Of a stretch of 64,000 bases of DNA, positions 53,678-62,106 are shown in pieces. The position numbers were made by a program, and so were the translations under genes. The number at the start of each line of letters is the position of its first letter. Positions within the stretch are counted from its first letter, which is position 1. The notes below the pieces were generated by a model. The model was not told the DNA's origin. It made no database searches and worked only from the letters and a program-made list of their open reading frames with translations. Origin of the DNA: Meridianimarinicoccus roseus (GTDB taxonomy: Bacteria > Pseudomonadota > Alphaproteobacteria > Rhodobacterales > Rhodobacteraceae); contig NZ_QGKU01000038.1 in the NCBI RefSeq assembly GCF_003172915.1, forward strand, positions 146,360 through 210,359, in the 5' to 3' direction.

Positions 53678-53893
53678 GGAGAAGGTTGGATATCAGGCCC
53701 ATCCCCTCCGCCACTTGCCCCCGCGAAAGCGTTCTCCCGATCCGGCTGCGGCCGGATTTTTCCGTTTCTTTCGAGGGTTATGCGGGTGAGGCTGAGCACT
53801 GAACCAGCCGCCAGAATGCTCGGGAGGGGTCTCTCAGGGCCGATATTCTCCGGACCTCTCGACTGATCGGATCTGGTGTAGAGCCTGTAAGCT
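53678..53893. repeat. right flanking direct repeat (att-like), 216 bp
   Basis: Aligns without gaps to 19968-20183 at about 83% by hand count. It carries the same CCCATCCCCTCCGCCA tRNA-Ser-like 3' end and terminator. Together the two repeats bound 33.7 kb of accessory genes. No further copy is seen to the right within the window. The 260 bases after it, up to the next gene, contain nothing I can name. Confidence 0.75.
53740..53761 (+). terminator. rho-independent terminator in right repeat
   Basis: ATCCGGC (53740-53746), loop TGCG, GCCGGAT (53751-53757), then five T residues. It follows the tRNA-like 3' end as in the left repeat and could also end transcription of the GHKL/DUF3883 operon. Confidence 0.75.
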
Positions 53894-54155
53894 ATTAAAA
53901 TTGCAGCGAGAAATAGCGGCTTGACCTGAACACTTCGAAGTCAGTCGCATCCGGGAGACGGAGCAGAAGTCGAACCGAACCGCGGACGTTGGTCCGGTGG
54001 CCGAGCTACAGACTTCATTTCTTGCTCCGTTTGCCGGCCGAGCGTCTGCTGTCCCCTTTCCGATGGCTGCTCGTTCGACGACCTGACGCACTCTTGTGAA
54101 CTGGCGTCCGTTCGAAATACTATCGTAAAATGATTGGCATGCCGGATCGGACAAA

Positions 54156-54998
54156 GTGGCGAAATCGCAGAAGACACAGGTGATCGAGCACTTGTTCGAA
54201 AAGCACTGGGACGCGACGAACGGCGCCCTCGACAAAACGCTCATGAGCCTCGACGATGTGGCTCAGGCAATCCGCGAATGCAACAAGCTGTACGGCTCGA
54301 CCCTAAGCGACCGGAACCCAGCCAACTTCATGAAGGATTTGCTCCGCGGAGCGAACGCATCGAAGAACTGGCCTGCCTCTGTTGCGGCACGACGGTTCAC
54401 AGGTATCCAGCGCACGGGCGACGGGGAGTGCTTCGAATTCATCCCCTACCGTCCCGGTCAGACGGAGCCGTTCCCAGATGCTTTCAAGGTTCGCGAGGAC
54501 GCACCGCGTTTCCTCGTGCAATCGATCAGTCTGCCGCTGGCCACAAAGTCGCTCGGTCGATCCGATGAAACCTGGCTTATCCAGACGGCCATCAATCTCC
54601 GGGTGGTCGAGACGCACTTCGCAGTCGCCCCAGCGTTTCCTCTCCTCGAGCTTACGCACCTGCAGATGGGCATCAAGCTCCGCTCGACTGAGATCGATGC
54701 TCTGTTTCTTGGGAAGGCCGGCGACCCCAAGAATCCAGATTCTGTGCTGGTCACCTGTGAGGCGAAGCAGGCCAAGGACCCATTGATCCCCAGCCAGATC
54801 ATCAACCAGGTTCAGGCCGCTTTCGCGGAAGCGGAAGTCGACACGGTAGTCCCGATCGGCCTCCGGACCGTCAGAGGCGTCGGGTTCTATCTCACGGAAT
54901 TCGAGGCCGTCAGGAGAGACGACGCTGAGGCGCTCGATGAGCTTACGCTAGCCAGCGACGCCATCTATGAACTCCGGCCTCCCGTTAAGGGAATATGA
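54156..54998 (+). CDS. probable type II restriction endonuclease
   Basis: 280 residues from GTG 54156. The C-terminal half holds a PD-(D/E)xK-like core: STEIDALFLGKAG, then VLVTCEAKQAKDPLIPSQI, with Asp and Glu-Ala-Lys about 25 residues apart. The N-terminal half (QVIEHLFEKHWD, DVAQAIRECNKLYG) may recognise DNA. It is convergent with the C5 methyltransferase and overlaps its 3' end by 51 bases, the common layout of a restriction-modification pair. It should cut unmodified DNA at the site that the methyltransferase marks. Confidence 0.78.
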   Translation: MAKSQKTQVIEHLFEKHWDATNGALDKTLMSLDDVAQAIRECNKLYGSTLSDRNPANFMKDLLRGANASKNWPASVAARRFTGIQRTGDGECFEFIPYRPGQTEPFPDAFKVREDAPRFLVQSISLPLATKSLGRSDETWLIQTAINLRVVETHFAVAPAFPLLELTHLQMGIKLRSTEIDALFLGKAGDPKNPDSVLVTCEAKQAKDPLIPSQIINQVQAAFAEAEVDTVVPIGLRTVRGVGFYLTEFEAVRRDDAEALDELTLASDAIYELRPPVKGI

Positions 54999-56261
54999 GG
55001 CCTCAATTTCTTCCTGCTTTCGCTTCTTGGCACCGCTCTTTTTATCCCGTCGACCTATTGGATTCTCGACCTGGAAGTGCGCAGCCGCCTCGGTATTGCC
55101 CATGGTCAGAAGCCGCTCGTCGCCGAGGGCGATTGCCTCTGTCGGGCGAGTGGCTTCAACGCCCAAGGCTCGAATGACGGCTGCCGCGACGGCGCGCGCT
55201 AGTGGCGGCGGCACGGCGTTACCGATCTGGCGGGCCCCGTGCCATTTGGTGGCATTGAAACGGAACCAGTCAGGGAAGCCGTGAAGACGCGCCATCTCTC
55301 GTACGGTCACGCAGCGTGCGTAGGCATAGTGGATCGGCCTCGGGCTCGTGAACGCCCCTCGTGCCGAGTCGGTCCCAGCGCGAAGAGTATTGGATACGCC
55401 GTCCGCCGGGAGCTTGAAGAACCGGGAAATCGGTTCGACCCGTCCCTGATCGGTTTCTCGGAAACGGCGCCGCGAAATCTCGGTGTGCTCGGTGCGCGCG
55501 CTCGAAGTGAGCAGGCTCGGATCCCACTTTCTCGGATGTCCGAAGGCCCAGGCATCGTTTCCAAGCCCTCGCAGCGGCTCGGCATATTTGCTCGGCTTTC
55601 CAAAGTCAGACGTCTCGACGTAATCCGACGACCTAAGCTCTTCGAAGAGTTCGGCGTCGGGCAGATCGGTGAGCGCGGCTTGGCACGTCGGCCTCTCGGC
55701 AATCGTTGTCGGGTAGGCCGGCACCTCTTCGCCTCTCTTGGCGCCCATGAGGATCAACCTCTGGCGATCCTGCGGCACGCCATAGTCGGCCGCATTCAGC
55801 ACACGCCAATCCTTCTGCACCTCGTAACCGGCAGCCTCGAACTCTTCGATCAATTCGAACAGGAATTTCCGGTGCTTTCCGACCGTGAGCCCTTTTACGT
55901 TCTCGAAGACAAAATACGCGGCATCGAGTTCTCTGACGATGCGCACGAAGTCCTTGACGAGTCCGTTTCTCGGGTCGTCCAAGGCCCGCTGGCCAATCAG
56001 CGAGAAGCCTTGGCAAGGAGCGCCACCGAAAACGACGTCCACACGACGGTTGCCGATCCCGGCTGCCGCACTGATGTCGTCGCCTGAGACGTCCGTGACA
56101 GATCTTGGGAGAACGGCGCACCGCGGGAAATTGTACTTGTGCACCGCAGCGTGGACAGGGTCGAGTTCGACGGCCGCGACCACATCGAAGCCGGCTTGCT
56201 CGAAGCCGAGGCTCATCCCCCCGGCCCCCGCGAACAGGTCGACTCCTATCGGTCTTGCCAT
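54948..56261 (-). CDS. C5 cytosine-specific DNA methyltransferase
   Basis: 437 residues from ATG 56261 (GGGAGCAAGG upstream). Motif I is DLFAGAGGMSLGF, catalytic motif IV is GGAPCQGFSLIGQ (Cys83), motif VI VFENVKGL, motif VIII QDRQRLIL and motif X RQIGNAVPPPL. A target-recognition region lies at about 205-300. The C-terminal 55 residues (about 383-437) are an extra basic tail. It marks cytosine and protects the host from the convergent nuclease; Vsr next to it repairs the T:G mismatches that follow deamination. Confidence 0.95.
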   Translation of the reverse strand: MARPIGVDLFAGAGGMSLGFEQAGFDVVAAVELDPVHAAVHKYNFPRCAVLPRSVTDVSGDDISAAAGIGNRRVDVVFGGAPCQGFSLIGQRALDDPRNGLVKDFVRIVRELDAAYFVFENVKGLTVGKHRKFLFELIEEFEAAGYEVQKDWRVLNAADYGVPQDRQRLILMGAKRGEEVPAYPTTIAERPTCQAALTDLPDAELFEELRSSDYVETSDFGKPSKYAEPLRGLGNDAWAFGHPRKWDPSLLTSSARTEHTEISRRRFRETDQGRVEPISRFFKLPADGVSNTLRAGTDSARGAFTSPRPIHYAYARCVTVREMARLHGFPDWFRFNATKWHGARQIGNAVPPPLARAVAAAVIRALGVEATRPTEAIALGDERLLTMGNTEAAAHFQVENPIGRRDKKSGAKKRKQEEIEASYSLNGRPEFIDGVAG

Positions 56262-56322
56262 GCCTTGCTCCCTGTCGTTTTCACTCAACATATCGGTGTG
56301 GCGTCGGATTGACCAGCGAAAC

Positions 56323-56730
56323 CTAGCTTCTCAGGAAGGCTTCGACACGGCCGACGGCTCCTTCGAGGTCCCTCAGTTCGCACTGCCAGACAACGAGCGG
56401 CTCCCATCCAGCTTCTAGCAACTCGGTTGAGGCTCTCTTATCACGTTCTCTGTTTGTTTCAATCTTCGGCTTCCAGTACTCCGGCCTGGACTTCGGCAGT
56501 TGGCCCCACTTGCAGCCATGGCCATGCCAGAAGCAGCCGTGCACGAACACGACCTTCTTCCGCGACGGGAACACGATGTCGGGGCTGCCCGGAAGATCGC
56601 GACGATGGAGCCTGAAGCGATATCCGAGCCGGTGAAGGGCGCGGCGCAGGGCGAGTTCAGGCTTCGTGTCCTTCTGGCGGACCATCGACATTATGTACGA
56701 GCGGCGGTCCGCAGTTACATGGTCAGCCAT
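56323..56730 (-). CDS. vsr: very short patch repair endonuclease Vsr
   Basis: 135 residues from ATG 56730, which overlaps the J-domain gene stop (TGATG). The signature is complete: MSMVRQKDTKPELALRRALH, LPGSPDIVFPSRKKVVFVHG and CFWHGHGCKWGQLPKS. Vsr nicks beside T:G mismatches made when 5-methylcytosine deaminates. It is 61 bases upstream of the methyltransferase on the same strand, as is typical. Confidence 0.95.
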   Translation of the reverse strand: MADHVTADRRSYIMSMVRQKDTKPELALRRALHRLGYRFRLHRRDLPGSPDIVFPSRKKVVFVHGCFWHGHGCKWGQLPKSRPEYWKPKIETNRERDKRASTELLEAGWEPLVVWQCELRDLEGAVGRVEAFLRS

Positions 56731-58826
56731 CACGATGGACGCATGCGACTTGCCTGGAACGGATCGCCGGGTCTCTTCGTAGCCGCGCGGATTCCACGGA
56801 AGCTCCCCCGTTGCGTCCGCGTTTCGACAACGACCGCGCCATTGTGGACATACGCCCGCCGGATGGGTGCCTTGGTCAGGGCGATCCCCAGCGGCTGGCC
56901 ATCTTCCGTGAAGACGCGAACGCCCTTGCCTTCAACCAGGAGGACCATGCCTCCGCTGACGAGCAGATCGCATTTTGACGAACAGTCATGCAAGGCGATC
57001 AGGCGGTCGCCATCCAGCACATAGAGACGGGTCGTGGTCATCACATAGAGGAAGGATTCGGTCTCAACGATGCGGACAGGCACGGAGCCCACGTCGTAGA
57101 TCGTGGTCGGCGAGCCGCTGCGGTCTACACGCACCACCCGCCCGGCATAGGTGCCGAGCAGAGCGGTTTTTCCCGTCCCGGAGAAGGCTGCGGCATAAAT
57201 CCAGTCCGCCTCGGCCGCGGGGCCAAAGCTGATCAAGATTTCAAAGCCGTCTTCGCCTCCTCCACTCCCGTCCAGCTGCTCAGGGTCGAGGCCGGTCAGC
57301 CGCTCCGATGCGACATTCACGGCCTTCATCCTCTCCTCGTTTCCCGGATTTACGTCTGGGTGCAGTTCACGCGCGAGCTGCCGATATCGCCTTCGGATCT
57401 CGTCGGGCGTGACCGGCATCTGAAGACCCATGACCTCCAAGGCTTGATCGATTTCCGCCGCGGTCCCGAAGCTGGACCCGCCAACCCTGATGCGGGTGGG
57501 CTCTTTCGCCGGCATCTTGAGCCCCCATAGGCGCTCTCCTTCCCGGTTAACGCACCACGCTTCATCGACGTGGGTGAAGAGGTAGCGGTTCCGATCCGGT
57601 GTCAGCGCTATACAGCGCAGAGCGCGATGTGCCTCGCTCTCTGACAAGCCGAGTCGTTCGCGGTTGGCGACGACTTCCGGGGCGGCCTCTAGATCTGTCT
57701 CGAAATCGATGCCGAGGTCGCCACGATAGACAGTCATCACACCGCTCTTCGAGCGCAGCGCGAAGCCCTCGCCCTCTGGATGAACGGAGATGTGGTAGGC
57801 ATCGCGGTGTAGGGGCACCGGTGTCCCAGGTCGTCCGCTCGCGTCGCTGAAGATCACCGCTCCAGGAGCGCCAAGGCTCGCTTCTGACTTCGCAAGATCG
57901 TCGAACGACAGTGCGCCGCCACGCGTACTGTAGTGCCTGCGAAAGGCCGGATCCGGTCGATCCGATTTCGCAATTGGCTCGACGACGATTTCGCTCCAGC
58001 CTCCCTGAGGGTCTGCGAAGGCTTCCTCTGCGGCAGGCATCTCGACGGGTCGCTCCCACGCATTCGGCGAAGGCGGAAGAGGCACGATTTTCACACGCTT
58101 TGGGTCGAGTTCGTGCGGACGCCCGGCACCTCGGTCGCGTCGGAGCGATCCCGGCCTTGCTGGCTCATTGTATATCGTCGCGGCCGAGGCCTTGGGCATC
58201 TCGGCATCGGCGAGATAGAGCTCATAGGTCTTTCCGCTCTTCGCGCGACGGACTTCTCCCGACTTCTCGAGGTAGGAGATGAGCCGACTGGCACGGCGCG
58301 CGTCATCGACGCCCAGCACGGTTTTGATCCGGCTTTGCAGGATGCCGGGATTTGCGCGGATCGCTTCCCGGAGCCGGTCGAAAAGGTCGAGGTCGACGAA
58401 GTGTTCCTCCGCCTCGTCTCGGTAAGCTTGCAGATGGTCGAAACTCTGCACCAGGTCCCGCAACTCGCAGAGTCCGTCCCGATCTCCGACGATGGCCATC
58501 GTCATTCCGCCTTGCGACAGGGCCGGAATCCGAATGTCGAGCCGCTGCCCGTCGCCTTGAGGATCTTTCAGCCAGTCGCGCAGCAGCGGTAGACTTGCAC
58601 GCGCGGCTGCGGCCGCGGTCACATAGTCCTTTGCGGAAACCGAGGAGGTGAAACGTTCGAGCTGCGCGAAATAGAGCTGCCCGGGCAGAGAAGGGTCCGC
58701 CATCCGGAGGATCTCAGGCTGCGGCTCGGCAGCGGCCTTACTGCAAGGCTCATCTCGCGCAGTATCCAGTGCCTTGGACTCGCGGGCAGAAGATCCGCCA
58801 AATAACCATCTGAAAATGCCCGACAT
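56730..58826 (-). CDS. J-domain protein coupled to vsr
   Basis: 698 residues from ATG 58826 (a second in-frame ATG is at 58847). The N-terminal 470 residues include a possible winged helix (FDRLREAIRANPGILQ, ISYLEKSGEVRR) and an unknown beta-rich part. Near 470-515 is a J domain with DEIRRRYRQLARELHPDV, including the HPD motif (about 489-491) that stimulates DnaK ATPase. The C-terminal region (about 525-680) has repeated beta-strand units (FLYVMTTTRLYVLDGD, VLLVEGKGVRVFTEDG) like a propeller. No DnaK is encoded nearby, so it would use the host's. Its role beside restriction genes is unknown. Confidence 0.8.
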   Translation of the reverse strand: MSGIFRWLFGGSSARESKALDTARDEPCSKAAAEPQPEILRMADPSLPGQLYFAQLERFTSSVSAKDYVTAAAAARASLPLLRDWLKDPQGDGQRLDIRIPALSQGGMTMAIVGDRDGLCELRDLVQSFDHLQAYRDEAEEHFVDLDLFDRLREAIRANPGILQSRIKTVLGVDDARRASRLISYLEKSGEVRRAKSGKTYELYLADAEMPKASAATIYNEPARPGSLRRDRGAGRPHELDPKRVKIVPLPPSPNAWERPVEMPAAEEAFADPQGGWSEIVVEPIAKSDRPDPAFRRHYSTRGGALSFDDLAKSEASLGAPGAVIFSDASGRPGTPVPLHRDAYHISVHPEGEGFALRSKSGVMTVYRGDLGIDFETDLEAAPEVVANRERLGLSESEAHRALRCIALTPDRNRYLFTHVDEAWCVNREGERLWGLKMPAKEPTRIRVGGSSFGTAAEIDQALEVMGLQMPVTPDEIRRRYRQLARELHPDVNPGNEERMKAVNVASERLTGLDPEQLDGSGGGEDGFEILISFGPAAEADWIYAAAFSGTGKTALLGTYAGRVVRVDRSGSPTTIYDVGSVPVRIVETESFLYVMTTTRLYVLDGDRLIALHDCSSKCDLLVSGGMVLLVEGKGVRVFTEDGQPLGIALTKAPIRRAYVHNGAVVVETRTQRGSFRGIRAATKRPGDPFQASRMRPS

Positions 58827-58919
58827 GATACGCCCCAATATCCCCAATTTGTCTCAGGGTCATCTGAAACCCAAGCTGCCGCAATCCCCGTATCGAGGGG
58901 AATTTCATTTGGCGGGCAC

Positions 58920-59303
58920 TCAGGAAAGCAGCGCCATCTGTGATCGCCATTCCAACGGAAATGGCTCCATGAGCCCCTTCAGCGTGACGTCCGACCTCTG
59001 GTTCCCATCCAGGATAGCTTCGACGATGTTGGGCGCAAGCAGCGTAAGGCGCAATACACGGGCCATGTAGGTGAAGGCGATCCCCTCACGCTCGGCCAGT
59101 TCGGCGATGGTGGCGAACTCACCCGACTCCAGCATGCGCTTCCAGCGGAACGCGCGGGCCAACGCCTTGACCAGCGTGCTGTCTGTCCGCCGCGGTTGCA
59201 TGGCGCCGTCGGGCATCTGCATCTCCCTCCGCCCGCCACGCTTCACGGTTCGGAATGGTACGTGGAGCGTCACCGTGTCGGGGATCGGTGTGCCGCGGGT
59301 CAT
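58920..59303 (-). CDS. small HTH protein of recombinase module (copy 2)
   Basis: 127 residues, the same length as the first copy (29473-29856) and clearly homologous: VTLHVPFRTVKRGGRREM and ATIAELAEREGIAFTYMARV. It overlaps the recombinase stop (ATGA). The last 40 residues differ more from the first copy than the rest. Confidence 0.78.
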   Translation of the reverse strand: MTRGTPIPDTVTLHVPFRTVKRGGRREMQMPDGAMQPRRTDSTLVKALARAFRWKRMLESGEFATIAELAEREGIAFTYMARVLRLTLLAPNIVEAILDGNQRSDVTLKGLMEPFPLEWRSQMALLS

Positions 59304-60625
59304 GCGGCTTCTCCGATCCCGCCGGCCAGCATCTCGCGCGCGAGGCCGCCGAGGCCGTCCATGCGAAGTCGGACGCCGAGACCGTCCGTGCCGATATCCA
59401 CGCGCTCGACCAGCAGCGCTACGATGCGGGCCTGCTCGGCGGGGAATAGTTCGTCCCATAGCGGATCGAGCTGCTGCAGGGCCGCGCGGGCATCGGCCTC
59501 GGTGATGTCGTCGGCATGGGTGCGCGCCGCCTTACACGTCCCCGCGATAATCTCGGGCTGGCGAAAAACGGCGCGGAGCTGGTCGATGACGGTCGCCTCG
59601 ATCTCGCCAGCGGGCACCCGGCCAACCGGGCACGATCCCGCGCCGTGCTTCAGCACCGTCTGGCTGACATAGTAGCGGTATAGCCTGTCGCCCTTGCGGG
59701 TATGCGTCGGCGAGAACGCGGCGCCATCGGGCCCGAACAGCAGCCCTTTCAGCAGCGCCGGCGTCTCGGCGCGGGTGCGCGCCGCCCGCTTCCGGGGGCT
59801 CTCCTGCAGGATGGCGTGAACGCGGTCCCATGTCTTGCGGTCGATGATGGCATCATGCTCGCCGGGATAGCTTTCGCCCTTGTGAACCGCCTCGCCGATA
59901 TAGGCGCGGTTGTTCAGCATCCGATACAGGTACTTCTTGTCGATCCGGTTGCCGCGCGGCGTGCGGATGCCACGTTTCGCGACGTCCCGCGCCAGTTCCG
60001 TGCCTGACCCGATCTCGAGGAAGCGGGCGAAGATCCAGCGAACGTGCTCAGCGGCTTCGTCATCGATCACCAGCTTCCGGTTCTCGACGCGGTAGCCGTA
60101 GGGCGGCACCCCGCCCATCCACATGCCCTTGCGCCGAGAGGCCGCGACCTTGTCGCGGATGCGCTCGGCCGTAACCTCCCGCTCGAACTGCGCGAAGGAC
60201 AGCAGGATGTTCAGCGTCAGCCGACCCATCGACGTGGTCGTGTTGAAGCTCTGCGTGACCGAGACGAAGGTCACCCCGTTGCGGTCGAACACCTCGACCA
60301 GTTTGGCGAAGTCTGCGAGCGAGCGACTGAGGCGGTCGATCTTGTAGACCACGACCACGTCGACGAGCCCGTCCTCGATGTCCTCCAAGAGCCGCCGCAA
60401 GCCCGGGCGTTCCAGCGTGCCGCCCGAGATGCCGCCGTCGTCGTACTGATCGCGGACCAGCACCCAGCCCTCGGACCGCTGGCTGGCGATGAAGGCCTCG
60501 CAGGCCTCTCGCTGGGCGTGGAGCGAGTTGAACTCCTGCTCCAGCCCTTCCTCGGAGGATTTCCGTGTGTAGATCGCGCAACGCTGCTTCCGGATCATTC
60601 CTGATTTTGCCGGCGCCTTCGTCAT
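59300..60625 (-). CDS. large serine recombinase (copy 2)
   Basis: 441 residues. Catalytic YTRKSSEEGLEQ, VVVYKIDRLSRS and the recombinase domain YLYRMLNNRAYIGEAVHKG are intact. It differs from the first copy (29853-31163) at roughly 30 positions by eye and has five extra residues at the N-terminus. All active-site residues are kept, so both could work. It lies in the same direction as the first copy, 29.4 kb away. Confidence 0.93.
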   Translation of the reverse strand: MTKAPAKSGMIRKQRCAIYTRKSSEEGLEQEFNSLHAQREACEAFIASQRSEGWVLVRDQYDDGGISGGTLERPGLRRLLEDIEDGLVDVVVVYKIDRLSRSLADFAKLVEVFDRNGVTFVSVTQSFNTTTSMGRLTLNILLSFAQFEREVTAERIRDKVAASRRKGMWMGGVPPYGYRVENRKLVIDDEAAEHVRWIFARFLEIGSGTELARDVAKRGIRTPRGNRIDKKYLYRMLNNRAYIGEAVHKGESYPGEHDAIIDRKTWDRVHAILQESPRKRAARTRAETPALLKGLLFGPDGAAFSPTHTRKGDRLYRYYVSQTVLKHGAGSCPVGRVPAGEIEATVIDQLRAVFRQPEIIAGTCKAARTHADDITEADARAALQQLDPLWDELFPAEQARIVALLVERVDIGTDGLGVRLRMDGLGGLAREMLAGGIGEAA

Positions 60626-61074
60626 GTCCGCGCCCTCCGGTTCTTGAGCCCGAAGAACACCCAGCCGTTCCAGCGCGTGCCGGTGATGGCACGAGCGATG
60701 GCGGACAGCGACTTGTAGGGTCGCCCCTGCCATTCGAAGCCGTCCGCGGTGACCGTGACGACATGCTCCATACCCTGCCACTCGCGGATCAGCCGGGTCC
60801 CGGCGATGGGCATGGTGTCGGCGCGCATCCGGCTCTTCTTCCGGTCGCCGCCGTCGAGCTTTTCGCCCAGCCGTTCAAGCCGCCGGATCGTCTCGGGCTT
60901 CAGGCCACCATAGGCGAGTTCCTGGATGCGGTATGCCAGCCGGCTTTCCAGGTAGCGGCGGTTGAACGGCGGCGACTCGCTGTCGAACAGGTCGCGCCAC
61001 TGCGCCTTCAGTTCGGGCGTTGTCGCGGTCTTGAGCCCGGCCAGTCGCGCGGGGATGGGATCGGGCTAGTTCAT
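60622..61074 (-). pseudogene. DUF2924 gene with TAG at codon 3 (copy 2)
   Basis: The frame from the ATG at 61074 reads Met-Asn-stop (TAG at 61066-61068) and then continues open with PDPIPARLAGLKTATTPE, RRYLESRLAYRIQELAYGGL and ITGTRWNGWVFF to the end, matching the intact first copy (31160-31615). The nonsense codon sits at the extreme start. Internal starts at 60828 give only 68 residues. Use of a rare start near codon 4 cannot be excluded. Confidence 0.7.
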
Positions 61075-61298
61075 GCATTCCTCCGGTGAGTTGGAGTTGC
61101 ATGACGGCATGCGCTCGCCGGAGAGTGTAGGCGAAATTCTCCAGTATCGTCGGAAGGATCGCTGCGCTCGCGCAGCCGCAACCGGACCAGCCCCAGCGCC
61201 AGCAGGCCGCACAGCTCGGCTCGACGCTCGGCGGGGGTGATCTGGTCGGGAGGCAGTGGGTTCGAGCCCAGCCGCGGATATGTCGGCGCGTTTCTCAT
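61071..61298 (-). CDS. small first gene of recombinase module (copy 2)
   Basis: 75 residues from ATG 61298: MRNAPTYPRLGSNPLPP, ITPAERRAELCGLLALGL then VRLRLRERSDPSDD. It corresponds to 31612-31818. The start codon lies at the edge of a perfect 9-bp inverted repeat (61288-61309). Its end overlaps the ATG of the DUF2924 frame. Confidence 0.65.
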   Translation of the reverse strand: MRNAPTYPRLGSNPLPPDQITPAERRAELCGLLALGLVRLRLRERSDPSDDTGEFRLHSPASACRHATPTHRRNA

Positions 61299-61309
61299 GG
61301 GAGAAACGC
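61288..61309. promoter_or_regulatory. perfect stem-loop over a start codon
   Basis: GCGTTTCTC (61288-61296) and GAGAAACGC (61301-61309) are perfect complements around a 4-base loop. The start codon of the small protein (61296-61298, minus strand) is at the loop edge, so in mRNA the stem could hide it; in DNA it could be an operator. The first module has no such repeat. Confidence 0.6.
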
Positions 61310-61515
61310 TATCCGCGTGACCCCGAAAAACAATCGGAATCAATAGGTTAAGGGGATCCTGCGTAAGTCTGCGCAGTCAGTGGGAGTCAGTTGTGCGCGT
61401 TGCAGTGCCGCGCCGATGGCCGGCGTCGGCGGGTTTGAATGATAGTGTGAATAATTTGGGGTTGTTTATGTAAATCAGCCCCGCTAACCTCCATCAAAAC
61501 AAGCGAGGCCCGAGC
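61310..61515. other. non-coding stretch before the XRE-ImmA pair
   Basis: No gene seen. It probably holds the divergent promoters of recombinase module 2 (minus) and the 196-residue protein (plus). Confidence 0.5.
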
Positions 61516-62106
61516 ATGCCGATTCCCAGTGAAACCACCGTGCGTCCGACCCTGGACGAGATCCGCGGGCAGGTCGTATCCGCGATCCGTGGGGCATGGG
61601 AGGACTGGCTTGCCAGCGATTTCAATGGCGTCTGGCGTTGCAAACGCAGCCGGGCAAATTTCGTCTGGGAGCAGATCATCGAACGCGCGAACAATGCGCT
61701 CCTGGATCACGATGCCGTCCATGTGATCGACGGCCACGAAACGATGAAGTTCCTTGTTCGTGATATCGTTCTGTTTCGGTTCAAGAAGGCGGATGAGACG
61801 GGCCGCTCGTCGAATGACGCTACACAACTTGCGCTTGCTTTTCACGACCATGAACAGGACTTGTTTGGCTTGCCGGAGGTCCAGCGCGTCGAGGTCGTTT
61901 ACAAACTGAATCGTCTTGAAACGCAGATCGACGATATCTGCGTGGTCGCCCGCAACGGCGATCAGATCGCGTGGGAATACAGCCTGCTGGATGCGGGCGA
62001 GGCCGCGGTTCCGTTGCCGTTGCCCGAGGCGAAACCCGAACGTCCCGCCGCGTCCATCGTCAAGCTCAAGGGCGCCGCGGACGACCGCAAGAAGCGTCAA
62101 GACTGA
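61516..62106 (+). CDS. unknown protein paired with XRE-ImmA/IrrE gene
   Basis: 196 residues, no recognised family. The N-terminal part (about 10-60) is helical with WEDWLASDFNGVWRCKRSRA; the middle has FLVRDIVLFRFKKADETGR and a DHEQDLFGLPEV segment; the tail is Pro/Lys-rich. It ends in a TGATG overlap with the XRE-metalloprotease gene, so the two are translated together. In toxin-antitoxin-like pairs with ImmA/IrrE proteins the other gene is often the effector or the cleavage target, which is a possibility here. Confidence 0.7.
   Translation: MPIPSETTVRPTLDEIRGQVVSAIRGAWEDWLASDFNGVWRCKRSRANFVWEQIIERANNALLDHDAVHVIDGHETMKFLVRDIVLFRFKKADETGRSSNDATQLALAFHDHEQDLFGLPEVQRVEVVYKLNRLETQIDDICVVARNGDQIAWEYSLLDAGEAAVPLPLPEAKPERPAASIVKLKGAADDRKKRQD

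Noticed and set aside
57150..57185. P-loop-like GTGKT in the J-domain protein
   Set aside because: It lies in the repeated beta-strand region and no Walker B or other ATPase motif follows, so it is probably chance.
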